This document shows positions 32,930 to 41,095 of a stretch of DNA of 47,342 nt, piece after piece. Position 1 is the stretch's first letter. Each line of letters begins with the position of its first letter. A program made the position numbers and the translations under genes. The notes under the pieces were generated by a model. That model was not told the origin of the DNA, did no database searches, and saw only the letters and a list, made by a program, of their open reading frames with translations. This stretch comes from CAYWMP01 sp964459445 (GTDB taxonomy: Bacteria; Desulfobacterota; DSM-4660; Desulfatiglandales; HGW-15). The stretch covers positions 1 to 47,342 of the forward strand of contig CAYWMP010000020.1 in NCBI GenBank assembly GCA_964459445.1. The letters are read 5' to 3'.

Positions 32930-34045
32930 TCAAGATAAGTGTTCAATCACGATTCTGAGAATACGTCGAATTGGTTCGGCAGCCCCCCAGAGGAGTTGGT
33001 CTCCACAGGAAAAGGCTGCCACATACTCGGGCCCTAAAAGCATCTTACGTATACGTCCCACGGGAACGGTGAGTGTCCCGTTGACTGCGGCCGGTGTGAG
33101 TTCGGCAAGGGTTGCCTCTTTGTCGTTGGGAACGACTTTTACCCAATCGTTGTCATTTCCAAGGATTGTCGTCACATCTTCCAGGGGCACGTCTTTGTTG
33201 AGTTTAATAGTAAATCCCTGGCTATGACATCTCATGGCGCCCACTCGCACACAGAGGCCGTCTACGGGGATAGTTTCTTTGGTGCCCAAAATCTTGTTTG
33301 TCTCCACAATGCCCTTCCATTCTTCCTTGGTCTGGCCGGATTCAAGGGCCTTATCTATCCAGGGAATGAGGCTCGCGGCAAGTGGCGCACCGAAGTTTTC
33401 AATTGGAAAGGACGAGTTTCTTAACTCATTAGTGATCAGGGCATCTATCTCAATGGCCGTTGTGGCCGGGTCATTTAAGGCGTCTTTTGTAACATGACCC
33501 AGAGCGACCATTTGGGCGACCAATTCTTTCATGTTATTGGCGCCGGCGCCGGATGCGGATTGATAGGTCATAGAAGAGATCCATTCGACCAGGCCTTCGG
33601 CGAAAAGCCCGGAAAGGGCCATGAGCATGAGACTGACAGTGCAGTTTCCGCCCACATAGGTCTTGATTCCGGACGCTAGAGCAGAATCGATCACGGATCT
33701 GTTGACAGGGTCTAGAACGATGATGCTATCTTCTTCCAGTCTCAGTGTGGATGCAGAATCGATCCAATAGCCGTTCCAGCCGGATTTCCGAAGGGTAGGA
33801 TAGACTTCCATGGTGTAGTCCCCTCCCTGACAGGTCACAATAATGTCAAACCCGGAGAGAAGATCGGTATCATAGGCATCCTTTAAGGTTGGAATACCAA
33901 GGCCCACATCGGGTCCCTTTCCGCCAACATTTGAAGTAGTGAAAAAGGTGGCTTCAAATCCCTCAAAGTCGTTCTCTTCTTTCATTCGGCCCATCAAAAC
34001 GGACCCAACCATACCTCTCCAGCCTATGAATGCAATTCTACGCAT
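32930..34045 (-). CDS. asd: Aspartate-semialdehyde dehydrogenase
   Basis: A 371-residue enzyme making aspartate semialdehyde from aspartyl phosphate with NADPH, the branch point to lysine, diaminopimelate, threonine and methionine. The nucleotide-binding start IAFIGWRGMVGSVLMGRM and FFTTSNVGGKGP, the catalytic Cys in GGNCTVSLMLMAL, YQSASGAGANNMKELVAQM and the late MRCHSQGFTIKL (catalytic His) match the enterobacterial-type Asd rather than the Gram-positive or archaeal type. AGGAGAAGGA precedes the ATG. It is transcribed away from the ferritin-like gene. Confidence 0.96.
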   Translation of the reverse strand: MRRIAFIGWRGMVGSVLMGRMKEENDFEGFEATFFTTSNVGGKGPDVGLGIPTLKDAYDTDLLSGFDIIVTCQGGDYTMEVYPTLRKSGWNGYWIDSASTLRLEEDSIIVLDPVNRSVIDSALASGIKTYVGGNCTVSLMLMALSGLFAEGLVEWISSMTYQSASGAGANNMKELVAQMVALGHVTKDALNDPATTAIEIDALITNELRNSSFPIENFGAPLAASLIPWIDKALESGQTKEEWKGIVETNKILGTKETIPVDGLCVRVGAMRCHSQGFTIKLNKDVPLEDVTTILGNDNDWVKVVPNDKEATLAELTPAAVNGTLTVPVGRIRKMLLGPEYVAAFSCGDQLLWGAAEPIRRILRIVIEHLS

Positions 34046-34235
34046 GTCCTTCTCCTCTACACCTCTATTCGCCAGCCCTAATAGCTCTGACGGTCTTACA
34101 GCATAAGGGTATTAAGGTAGTGTTTCAAGTGAAAAGGTAGAAGAGATTGATCTAAGCGTAATAGGAAGATATGATTATCTTTATGGACGCGATGGATGAA
34201 TCCAATCTGTGCAATGAAGGGAGTTAACGCTGAAC

Positions 34236-34727
34236 ATGTTTACGATTAGTGAAATCCTTGAACTTGGAATGAAACTTGAGAAGAATGGAGAGGCATTCTA
34301 TAGAGAGGCCGTGAGAAGTCTCCCGGACCCTTCCTTAAAACCCTTGCTGGAGTGGCTTATAGATGAAGAGATGAAACACCAAAAATGGTTCAATCGAAAG
34401 AAGGATGCTCTTATGAGCGGCGCCGAAGAGTTCTCCATGGGAGAGGGAGCTGACTTCCTACAGGATATTATGGGGGATCAGAGCTTCTCATTAAAAGAAG
34501 CGGATCTTTCAAAGATACAAGGGGTTAATGATCTATTAGAACTTGCCTTAGAGTTTGAAAAGGACTCGATACTGTTTTATGAGATGATCAAGAGCCTCAT
34601 AATAGATGATAAAACCTTAGGGCAACTAAACGAGATTATTAATGAAGAAAACCATCACATTGAAAGACTTGAGGCGCTACGGGTGAGCGTCGGGATCAAA
34701 GAAAAGGGGGGTAACCAATGGCAATAA
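34236..34727 (+). CDS. Ferritin-like / rubrerythrin-type four-helix protein
   Basis: A 163-residue helical protein with two half-repeats of the ferritin-like motif. The first half has ELGMKLEKNGEAFYREAV and DEEMKHQKWF (E-x-x-H); the second has ELALEFEKDSILFYEMIK and EENHHIERLE. These give a di-iron site of the rubrerythrin sort, without a rubredoxin Cys4 domain. Such proteins take part in peroxide or oxygen defence in anaerobes, with electrons from another carrier. It starts 190 bases from the divergent asd gene. The ATG has a distant AGGGAG. No partner gene is adjacent. Confidence 0.85.
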   Translation: MFTISEILELGMKLEKNGEAFYREAVRSLPDPSLKPLLEWLIDEEMKHQKWFNRKKDALMSGAEEFSMGEGADFLQDIMGDQSFSLKEADLSKIQGVNDLLELALEFEKDSILFYEMIKSLIIDDKTLGQLNEIINEENHHIERLEALRVSVGIKEKGGNQWQ

Positions 34728-34795
34728 CCAAGCAGTGGAAAAATAATGGTTATTTCCAACGCCCGATATATGAAGTAATCCAACAAACTTATTTC

Positions 34796-34924
34796 TGGAG
34801 GCTGCCCGAAAATGCTCATAGGCAAGGCTTCCGAAATCCCGAGGAATGAGGCGTACATAAAGTACGCTGCAGTGACGAGGGATGAGGGTAACGCAGCAGA
34901 TGGGCGTTTTCAGGCTGCCTCAGG
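34796..34924. repeat. Interspersed repeat with imperfect inverted ends and an inner palindrome
   Basis: Near-complementary ends (GAGGCTGCCCGAAAATGC at the left, GCGTTTTCAGGCTGCCTC at the right) enclose GCGTAC-ATAAA-GTACGC (34851-34867) and two GAGG-ATGAG words. The layout matches a repeat type frequent in sulfate-reducer genomes. It ends 10 bases before the aminopeptidase start and carries that gene's AGGAGG. Confidence 0.7.
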
Positions 34925-34933
34925 AGGAGGATT

Positions 34934-36133
34934 ATGCTCTCAAAGAGGACCATGGAGAAATACGCTGATGTGTTGATGTGGGCACTAAAGACAGCAAGGA
35001 AAGAGACTTATCGAAAAGGGGACATCATTGTGATTCGATTTAATTTGCCCGCAATAGGTTTAGCGGAGACTGTTCAGGCTAAGCTTATGGATCTGGGGAT
35101 AAATCCGGTATTAAGACTCGGTCTGACATCCAAAATGGAGCGGAGTTTTTATTCCAAGGCCAATAACAGGCAGCTTGTTTTTGTTGCGCCCGGAGAGAAG
35201 GAGCTTTATCAGAGTTTAAATGGGAGCATTTTTCTCTATGCGCCGGAGTCACTAACCCACCTCAGTGATATTGACCCGAGAAGAATCGGGAAGGCAACCA
35301 TCGCCGTAAAGCCGTTGAGGGATATACTGCAGCGGCGCGAAGAAAAGGGTGCCTTTGGATGGACGCTTTGTCTTTTTCCAACACAAGAGCTGGCGAGACA
35401 GGCCGGATTGAGCATTAAACAGTATACGTCCCAAGTGGTCCGGGCCTGCTATCTTGATAAAAGGAATCCGGTTCAGGCCTGGAAAGAGATCTACAAAAAG
35501 GCAATGACCATAAAGAAATGGATAAACAGCCTGAGTGTGAAACATCTCCACATTGAATCTGAAAGCATGGATCTCAAGGTCACGCCTGGGAAGAGAAGGA
35601 AGTGGGTCGGTATCTCAGGACATAATATACCCAGTTTTGAACTTTTTATATCTCCTGATTGGCATGGAACAGAGGGTATCTATTATGCCAACCAACCCTC
35701 CTTTAGGAGCGGTAATTATGTGGAGGGGGTACGTATTGAGTTCAAGAGGGGTTCGGCTGCGAGGATTGAGGCGAGGAAGGGAAAAGATTTCGTGATAAAG
35801 CAGCTCGCGATGGATAAAGGCGCCAGCAAGGTTGGCGAATTTTCCCTGACCGACAAGCGATTTTCGAGGATAAACCGGTTTATGGCCAATACGTTATTTG
35901 ATGAGAACTATGGAGGGAGATACGGCAACTGCCATCTTGCCCTGGGGTCCTCATACTCGGATACCTATGATGGTGATCCCGGCAGACTGAACAAAGAAAG
36001 AAAGCGGAAACTCGGTTTTAATGATTCGGCCCTCCATTGGGACCTCGTTAATACAGAAAAGAAGACTGTAACCGCAACGTTGAGTTCAGGGGATCGGGTT
36101 GTTATTTATGAAAACGGCATGTTCAAGTATTAG
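34934..36133 (+). CDS. M29-family metallo-aminopeptidase
   Basis: A 399-residue cytoplasmic aminopeptidase of the thermophilic aminopeptidase T type. Metal ligands are visible: the Glu in HNIPSFELFISPDWHGTEG near residue 245, the second Glu in ASKVGEFSLTDKR, His/Asp positions in FDENYGGRYGNCHLALGSSY and the C-terminal SALHWDLV. Together they build the dinuclear site. The length is normal. AGGAGG precedes the ATG, supplied by the end of the upstream repeat. It probably recycles peptides. It is followed by a different intergenic repeat. Confidence 0.92.
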   Translation: MLSKRTMEKYADVLMWALKTARKETYRKGDIIVIRFNLPAIGLAETVQAKLMDLGINPVLRLGLTSKMERSFYSKANNRQLVFVAPGEKELYQSLNGSIFLYAPESLTHLSDIDPRRIGKATIAVKPLRDILQRREEKGAFGWTLCLFPTQELARQAGLSIKQYTSQVVRACYLDKRNPVQAWKEIYKKAMTIKKWINSLSVKHLHIESESMDLKVTPGKRRKWVGISGHNIPSFELFISPDWHGTEGIYYANQPSFRSGNYVEGVRIEFKRGSAARIEARKGKDFVIKQLAMDKGASKVGEFSLTDKRFSRINRFMANTLFDENYGGRYGNCHLALGSSYSDTYDGDPGRLNKERKRKLGFNDSALHWDLVNTEKKTVTATLSSGDRVVIYENGMFKY

Positions 36134-36163
36134 CACCTAAGATCAATTTTGCGCTTCCAAGAG

Positions 36164-36361
36164 AGGGGCTCAGCAATCTCTTTTCCATCCTCCGTAGCAG
36201 AGCTACTGCGGAGGACGGGACAGGAACAGATGAAAGAAAGGCCTAGGGCGCAAGGCGCAGGGCTTAAGGCAAAAACCTCTTCCTTGTGCCTTGTACCTTG
36301 TGCCTTATGCCATTCCTTTATGATTCCCGAAACCCACACAATACGCATTCATTAAAAACGC
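36164..36361. repeat. Interspersed repeat, copy 1 of 2
   Basis: It begins GGCTCAGCAATCTCTTTT and ends with CCTTGTGCCTTATGCCATTC, then GATTCCCGAAACCCAC and AATACGC. The same order of blocks occurs at 40691-40852. Inside, GCAAGGCGCAGGGCTTAAGGC-type words pair with CCTTGTACCTTGTGCCTT, giving a long imperfect hairpin. Here it also contains a short hairpin of its own (CTCCGTAGCAGAGCTACTGCGGAG). Confidence 0.75.
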
Positions 36362-36387
36362 TGATGTGCTATGCGGACTTTTGACCC

Positions 36388-37146
36388 ATGACGAATGAGC
36401 TATCCAATATTCAGCTAGGGGGTACGGCGAGGCAACCTGAGGACGTTCAGAGTCTTTATGATATGGGCCTCGAATTCGCGGAAATCCCCATAAAAAAGCC
36501 GGAGCAATTCGAACAACAAACCGGGGCCTACGCAGAGCTCAAAAATAAGTTGGGCCTGTTTTATCTCTGTCATGGGCCCCGCGAAGGGGACCCTAATGAT
36601 ACAGCGGCTCTTGAAAATGAATATTTTCCCAAGATTGTAAGAATACTGCCTTTGATGCAGAAACTGGGGATGAGTCTTCTGACCATTCATTTATGGATGG
36701 ATTCCCGTTTTGTCCGGAAGGAGGCGATTGCCTATAAAATCGCGTTACTAGGTCGGATCATCCATAGGGCTGACCTGACAGGCATCCGTGTCTGTCTGGA
36801 GAATTTGAGCGAAAAGGCATCCGATCTTGAAAGACCTTTTGGTGAACTGCCACTTCTCAATATGACCCTTGATCTAGGGCATGCTCAGCTTATATCGGAT
36901 CTAAACCGAAGCTTCGAATTCATGGACAGTTTTCCGGATAGAATAGGGCACATTCACCTACACGACAACAGGGGCGGAGAGTCCTATTTAGACGATCTCC
37001 ATTTGCCGCCGGGTGAAGGCACGATAGACTTTGAGAGTATATTAAAAAGACTCAAAGACATTGAATACAAAAAGACCGTGGCCTTGGAATTAAAGCCTTC
37101 TGAAATAAAGAGATGCCTGGGGTATGTGAAGGCGTTGTTATCATAG
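36388..37146 (+). CDS. Sugar-phosphate isomerase/epimerase-like TIM barrel
   Basis: A 252-residue protein of the xylose-isomerase-like (AP endonuclease family 2) fold. It reads NIQLGGTARQPEDVQSLYDMGLEFAEIPI, LTIHLWM, GIRVCLENLSE (metal Glu), LNMTLDLGHAQL (Asp/His), IGHIHLHDNRGG (metal His/Asp) and the C-terminal TVALELK with the last Glu. All the metal ligands of the fold are present, so an active isomerase or epimerase is likely. The exact substrate is unknown. It follows an interspersed repeat and is followed 10 bases later by a DUF2784 gene. Confidence 0.83.
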   Translation: MTNELSNIQLGGTARQPEDVQSLYDMGLEFAEIPIKKPEQFEQQTGAYAELKNKLGLFYLCHGPREGDPNDTAALENEYFPKIVRILPLMQKLGMSLLTIHLWMDSRFVRKEAIAYKIALLGRIIHRADLTGIRVCLENLSEKASDLERPFGELPLLNMTLDLGHAQLISDLNRSFEFMDSFPDRIGHIHLHDNRGGESYLDDLHLPPGEGTIDFESILKRLKDIEYKKTVALELKPSEIKRCLGYVKALLS

Positions 37147-37156
37147 ATAAGCAACG

Positions 37157-37552
37157 ATGATCTATCGAATCCTAGAGGAATTGACCATCCTTCTGCACTT
37201 TGCTTGGATATTATTCCTTATTTTTGGATTGATCATCGTTTGGGTCAAACCGAAAATCGCCTTTGTCCATCTTCCCGGCCTCCTATTCTCTCTCGTTCTG
37301 AATATGGCCGGCTGGTATTGTCCCCTAACCTACCTCGAACACTTCCTTCACATTTCTTACGCCTCGGAAAAGACCTACCAGGGCTCCTTTGTCGGACACT
37401 GGCTCGAGCCCATCATCTACCCCGATCTTCCAGAAGGCCTCATCAGGGGAGGTGAGATCGTCTTTGTCCTCCTTTATTTACTGGGGTATGCCTACCTGGC
37501 CAAGAAACACCGCTTTCTGAAACGAATGAGTAGAGTTGTGCATAAAACATAG
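37157..37552 (+). CDS. DUF2784 membrane protein
   Basis: A 131-residue inner-membrane protein with three or four hydrophobic segments. The block WYCPLTYLEHFLHISYASEKTYQGSF, followed by WLEPIIYPDLP, is the DUF2784 signature (CPLTxLE, LEPxIYP). Function is unknown; the C-terminus is basic. It lies 10 bases behind the TIM-barrel gene and shares its transcript. The downstream promoter at 37592 begins a separate transcription unit. Confidence 0.88.
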   Translation: MIYRILEELTILLHFAWILFLIFGLIIVWVKPKIAFVHLPGLLFSLVLNMAGWYCPLTYLEHFLHISYASEKTYQGSFVGHWLEPIIYPDLPEGLIRGGEIVFVLLYLLGYAYLAKKHRFLKRMSRVVHKT

Positions 37553-37591
37553 CCAAGAGAAATGATTTTATTATGTCTGAGCTGATTTTCT

Positions 37592-37620
37592 TTGACAAAT
37601 TGAGTTGTTCTAAATATTGT
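37592..37620 (+). promoter_or_regulatory. Strong promoter of the dicarboxylate/CoA operon
   Basis: TTGACA (37592-37597), 17 bases, TATTGT (37615-37620). Transcription would start near 37627, about 26 bases before the first start codon. The -10 overlaps the TTGTCGACAA palindrome. Confidence 0.75.
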
Positions 37621-37643
37621 CGACAAAATTTATTTCGACAAAA
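37617..37643. promoter_or_regulatory. Probable operator for the GntR/FCD regulator
   Basis: TTGTCGACAA (37617-37626) is a perfect palindrome with TnGT/ACnA half-sites as in FadR-type GntR operators. A second TCGACAAAA copy follows 15 bases on (37635-37643). It covers the -10 and start site, so binding would repress. The matching regulator gene is at 42466 in the same operon. Confidence 0.6.
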
Positions 37644-37652
37644 GGTGCAAAA

Positions 37653-38840
37653 ATGCGATTATTGGAATATGAGTCAAAAGATATCCTCTCAGCAAAGGGC
37701 ATTCCCACACCTTCGGGGGTAGTGATTTCCAGTCATGAAGATGTTGCCCTTCCTTCACCATGCATGATTAAAGCCCAGATCCCAATTGGTGGTCGTCAAA
37801 AGACGGGTGGGGTGTTAGAGGCCGGGGATAAAAAAGAGGCCGAATCCGTGATCAATCAAATGCTTCCCAGCAATGTTCGCGGTTATCAAGTAAATAGGGT
37901 CCTTGTGGAAGAAAAGCTGGATATCGCCCGAGAATTTTATTTGGGGATAACCTATGACACCGTGGCTAAGGTGCCGGTGGCGATCTTTTCAACTGAAGGC
38001 GGGATTGACATTGAAACCTTGGCACGGCAACAACCGGAAAAGGTGCAACGAAGGCATTTTTCGGTAAGGAGCGGTCTTGCTGAGTATATGGCAAGGGAAA
38101 TGATTTCTGTAACCGGGGTTGGCGGAAAAACACTATTGGGGTTATCCAATATCTTTTATCTATTAGCGAACATCTTTTTAGAAAACGATGCAACCATTGC
38201 GGAAATTAATCCATTGGCCCAGACCACGGACGGAAGGAGAGTGGCCTTGGACTGTCATCTGGAAATCGACGATGACGCCCTATTCAGGAACAGATCAATT
38301 GCCGAGAAGGAAAAAGATCCGGATAGAATCAAAGGAGAACGTAAGCAAAGCGATTTCGAAAAAAAGGCGGCCGAAATCGATAATCTGGACCAAAAAGGGG
38401 TAGCCGGACGGTTGATCGAGTTTGATGGGAATTTGGGATTAATTATCGGAGGCGGGGGGGCCTCCCTGACAGCCTTTGATGCCGTTCAAAGACACGGGGG
38501 CCATCCCGCAAATTATTGTGAGATCGGTGGAAATCCTTCGGTGCTCAAAACAAAAGAACTCACAAAACATATACTCTCAAAACCAGGTGTGGAGAAAATT
38601 GCAGTGATTATGAATGTCGTAAGTAATACCCGGGTCGATCTTATGGCCAGGGGCGTGGTAAAGGGCATCCTGGAGGCAGGGAAAAATCCCTCGGACACGT
38701 TGACTGTTTTCAGAATTCCGGGCGCCTGGGAAGATGAAGGATTTAAGATCCTTAAAAAATATGGTGTGGACTACTGCGACAGAACCGTCTCTATTGATGA
38801 AGCTGCGCGGATGGGCGTTGAGAAGGCAACGAGGGATTAA
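37653..38840 (+). CDS. Succinyl-CoA synthetase-like beta subunit (ATP-grasp acid-CoA ligase)
   Basis: A 395-residue SucC/malate-thiokinase beta-type subunit that binds ATP and, with the alpha subunit, makes a CoA thioester from a carboxylic acid. RLLEYESKDILSAKGIPTP, MIKAQIPIGGRQKTGGV and AEINPLAQTTDGRRVALDCHLEID are ATP-grasp signatures. The C-terminal GGNPSVLKTKELTKHILSKPGVEKI is the CoA-ligase end. I start at ATG 37653 (AAAGGTG upstream); the longer frame begins with a TTG inside the operator. The acid is uncertain: succinate, malate or citramalate. The downstream CitE-type lyase favours a hydroxy-acid (inference). Confidence 0.88.
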   Translation: MRLLEYESKDILSAKGIPTPSGVVISSHEDVALPSPCMIKAQIPIGGRQKTGGVLEAGDKKEAESVINQMLPSNVRGYQVNRVLVEEKLDIAREFYLGITYDTVAKVPVAIFSTEGGIDIETLARQQPEKVQRRHFSVRSGLAEYMAREMISVTGVGGKTLLGLSNIFYLLANIFLENDATIAEINPLAQTTDGRRVALDCHLEIDDDALFRNRSIAEKEKDPDRIKGERKQSDFEKKAAEIDNLDQKGVAGRLIEFDGNLGLIIGGGGASLTAFDAVQRHGGHPANYCEIGGNPSVLKTKELTKHILSKPGVEKIAVIMNVVSNTRVDLMARGVVKGILEAGKNPSDTLTVFRIPGAWEDEGFKILKKYGVDYCDRTVSIDEAARMGVEKATRD

Positions 38841-38841
38841 G

Positions 38842-39735
38842 ATGGCTATACTTGCTGATGAAAACACAAGGATTATTGTCCAGGGCATTACAGGCAGAGA
38901 GGCCGTAACCTTTACCAAGGATATGATTGATTACGGGTCAAAAGTCGTCGCTGGTGTTACTCCGGGCAAGGGTGGTCAGGAGGTTTACGGCGTGTCTGTC
39001 TTTAATACGGTCTATGAGGCCCAAAAAGCACACCCAGCAGATGCCAGTGTCATCTCCGTGCCGCCCGCCATGACAAAAGGAGCCGCTCTTGAGGCCCTAT
39101 CAAATGGGATCAAGTTGTTGGTGATCGTTGCCGAAAGAGTGCCCCGTAAGGATACAATTGAGATATTGGAAGTAGCCAGGAAAAATGACGCCGTGGTTAT
39201 CGGACCTAACACATTGGGCATGATTAACCCCCACACCGTAAAGATTGGCATGGCCGGGGGCCCCGTGGAAAGCGTGAAAAGCGCCTATATGCCCGGGACT
39301 GTGGCGGTTGCATCCAGAAGTGGCGGTATGACTACGGAGATCGCCAATCTTTTAACGATTAACGGAATAGGGCAAAGCACATGTATCAGCATTGGGGGGG
39401 ATCCTGTCGTAGGCTCAAACTTTCTCGATCTCATTCCGCTTTTTGATAAAGACCCTGATACGGATGCAGTTGTTCTTTTTTGTGAACCAGGAGGCGTCAT
39501 CGAAGAAAGGCTTTCCGAGTTGGTCATATCAGAACAGATTCAAACACCAATCGTGGCATTTATTGCGGGTCGTTTTGTCGATAAGATGCCCGGTGTAAGG
39601 TTTGGCCATGCTGCCACCATAGTCGAAGGAAAACAGGGGTCAACGGCAGGGAAGATAGAAAAATTCAAAATGGCGGGAATCCACGTTGCTGAAGGATTAG
39701 ATGATATTGTCCTGATTCTAAAGAAGCTACTTTGA
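38842..39735 (+). CDS. Succinyl-CoA synthetase-like alpha subunit
   Basis: A 297-residue SucD-type subunit that binds CoA and carries the phosphohistidine. MAILADENTRIIVQGITGREA is the CoA-binding N-terminus; VAGVTPGKGGQEVYGVSVF is the usual glycine-rich loop. The active His lies in MPGVRFGHAATIVEGKQGSTA (GHA, residue ~253). The start is ATG 38842, right after the beta-subunit stop, the normal sucC-sucD coupling; longer upstream frames overlap sucC. Together the two form the ligase, which transfers phosphate via His to the acid. Confidence 0.92.
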   Translation: MAILADENTRIIVQGITGREAVTFTKDMIDYGSKVVAGVTPGKGGQEVYGVSVFNTVYEAQKAHPADASVISVPPAMTKGAALEALSNGIKLLVIVAERVPRKDTIEILEVARKNDAVVIGPNTLGMINPHTVKIGMAGGPVESVKSAYMPGTVAVASRSGGMTTEIANLLTINGIGQSTCISIGGDPVVGSNFLDLIPLFDKDPDTDAVVLFCEPGGVIEERLSELVISEQIQTPIVAFIAGRFVDKMPGVRFGHAATIVEGKQGSTAGKIEKFKMAGIHVAEGLDDIVLILKKLL

Positions 39736-39755
39736 GTGTTACAAAAGGTTAGGCT

Positions 39756-40643
39756 ATGACGATACTTATAAGAACGGCCCTCTTCGTCCCGGGTAACAGA
39801 CCCGACCGCATAGCAAAGGCCTTTGGGACCGGGGCTGACGTTGTTATTATTGATCTTGAAGACGCGGTTCCCCTTTCAGAAAAGGAGAGCTGCCGACAAA
39901 ATGTCAGGGAAAAGGTGACCCAATTTGCGGACAGAATGATTCTCGTTAGAACGAACGCGTTAGGCTCCGATTTTATTAATGGAGATCTGGATGTAGCCAT
40001 CGTAGAGGGAGTTAACGGGATTATTCTACCCAAGGTTGAAAGAGCCGATGACCTTACCAGGATTAACAAACTTTTGAGCGGGATCGAAAAAAACAACGCT
40101 CTCCCTGAGGGCACGATCCGCGTTTTTCCCTTAATAGAATCGGCTGCTGCCGTGCAGCATGTTTATGACATTGTATCGACAAAAACAAAACCCGATAGAA
40201 TATATACTGTCATGTTCGGTGCGGCCGATTACACCCTCGATATGGGAATAGAGATGACCATGGAGGGACATGAACTTTTTTATGCCCGTTCCAGGATTGC
40301 TATCGCCTGCAGGGCCGCTGGAATTGCCCCCCCCGTTGATACGCCTTTTATGATTGATATCAAAAACACGGAAGCTTTGATATCCGATGCAGGGCGGGCA
40401 AAGGCATTGGGTTTTCAGGGCAAATTAGTCATTCACCCCAATCAGGTTGAACCCTACAATAAAATATTTTCCCCCGCCCCTGAAGAAATCAAAAAGGCGA
40501 AAAAGATCGTTAAGGCCTTTGAAGAGGCTGAGGCTGCGGGTACGGGAGTGATCCAGCTGGAGGGAAAATTTATTGATTACCCTATCGTAAAACGATCAAA
40601 GGACATCCTGACATTAGCCGAAGCAATCGAAAGGAAAACATGA
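39756..40643 (+). CDS. CitE/HpcH-family CoA-ester lyase (malyl-CoA / citramalyl-CoA lyase type)
   Basis: A 295-residue TIM-barrel lyase. TALFVPGNRPDRIAKAFGTGADVVIIDLEDAV is the family opening (phosphate/Arg site); a metal Glu is in FPLIESAAAV; FGAADYTLDMG gives the metal Asp; and GFQGKLVIHPNQVEPYNKIFSPAP is the C-terminal block. Family members cleave (S)-malyl-CoA, (S)-citramalyl-CoA or related hydroxyacyl-CoA to acetyl-CoA and an oxo acid. It lies 20 bases after the alpha subunit, so it probably uses the thioester made by that ligase. Glyoxylate or pyruvate as product cannot be decided from sequence alone. Confidence 0.88.
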   Translation: MTILIRTALFVPGNRPDRIAKAFGTGADVVIIDLEDAVPLSEKESCRQNVREKVTQFADRMILVRTNALGSDFINGDLDVAIVEGVNGIILPKVERADDLTRINKLLSGIEKNNALPEGTIRVFPLIESAAAVQHVYDIVSTKTKPDRIYTVMFGAADYTLDMGIEMTMEGHELFYARSRIAIACRAAGIAPPVDTPFMIDIKNTEALISDAGRAKALGFQGKLVIHPNQVEPYNKIFSPAPEEIKKAKKIVKAFEEAEAAGTGVIQLEGKFIDYPIVKRSKDILTLAEAIERKT

Positions 40644-40690
40644 TTGCGTTATTAGGAAGATTCGTATCAATTTAATCATTTTCAACTAAG

Positions 40691-40852
40691 CGGAGGCTCA
40701 GCAATCTCTTTAGGTAAAAGAAAGGCGAAAGGCATAAGGTGTAAGGTTTAAAGTAGAACGTCTTTTCCTTGTGCCTTGCGCCTTGTGCCTTATGCCATTT
40801 TTTTTTGATCCCCGAGCCCCCACTCAATGAAATACGCTTTTAAAGCGCTAAA
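40691..40852. repeat. Interspersed repeat, copy 2 of 2
   Basis: It begins GGCTCAGCAATCTCTTTA and ends CCTTGTGCCTTATGCCATTT, then GATCCCCGAGCCCCCAC and AATACGC, the same block order as at 36164-36361. Inner words GGCATAAGG and CCTTATGCC pair exactly. It separates the CoA-lyase gene from the ferredoxin gene inside one operon; the 225-base gap holds no gene. Confidence 0.75.
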
Positions 40853-40868
40853 ATGAACGGAAATACCA

Positions 40869-41087
40869 ATGAGTGAATTTATCAAATTATCAATAGATCT
40901 GGATAAGTGCCTAGGTATTGAAAAATGTGGGGAGTGTTTGAAGGTCTGCCCCGTCAATATTTTCAAATCAAATGGCATTTATCCCATAACGGTGGAATCA
41001 AACGAGGATGAATGTACCCTCTGCAACCTCTGTCTTCAAGGTTGTGAGGTGGATGCAATCACCATTCATAAATTATACGAGGAATAG
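40869..41087 (+). CDS. Small 2[4Fe-4S]-type ferredoxin
   Basis: A 72-residue ferredoxin. The first set is C-LGIEK-C-GEC-LKV-CP (a C-x5-C-x2-C-x3-C-P variant with a longer first spacer); the second is CTLCNLCLQGCEVD. Both clusters can be ligated. The spacing of the first set is like that of certain oxidoreductase-associated ferredoxins. It lies 8 bases before the MmgE/PrpD gene, so it is part of the operon, and may pass electrons between the FrdAB-type enzyme and another redox protein (inference). Confidence 0.88.
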   Translation: MSEFIKLSIDLDKCLGIEKCGECLKVCPVNIFKSNGIYPITVESNEDECTLCNLCLQGCEVDAITIHKLYEE

Positions 41088-41095
41088 GCGAATTC

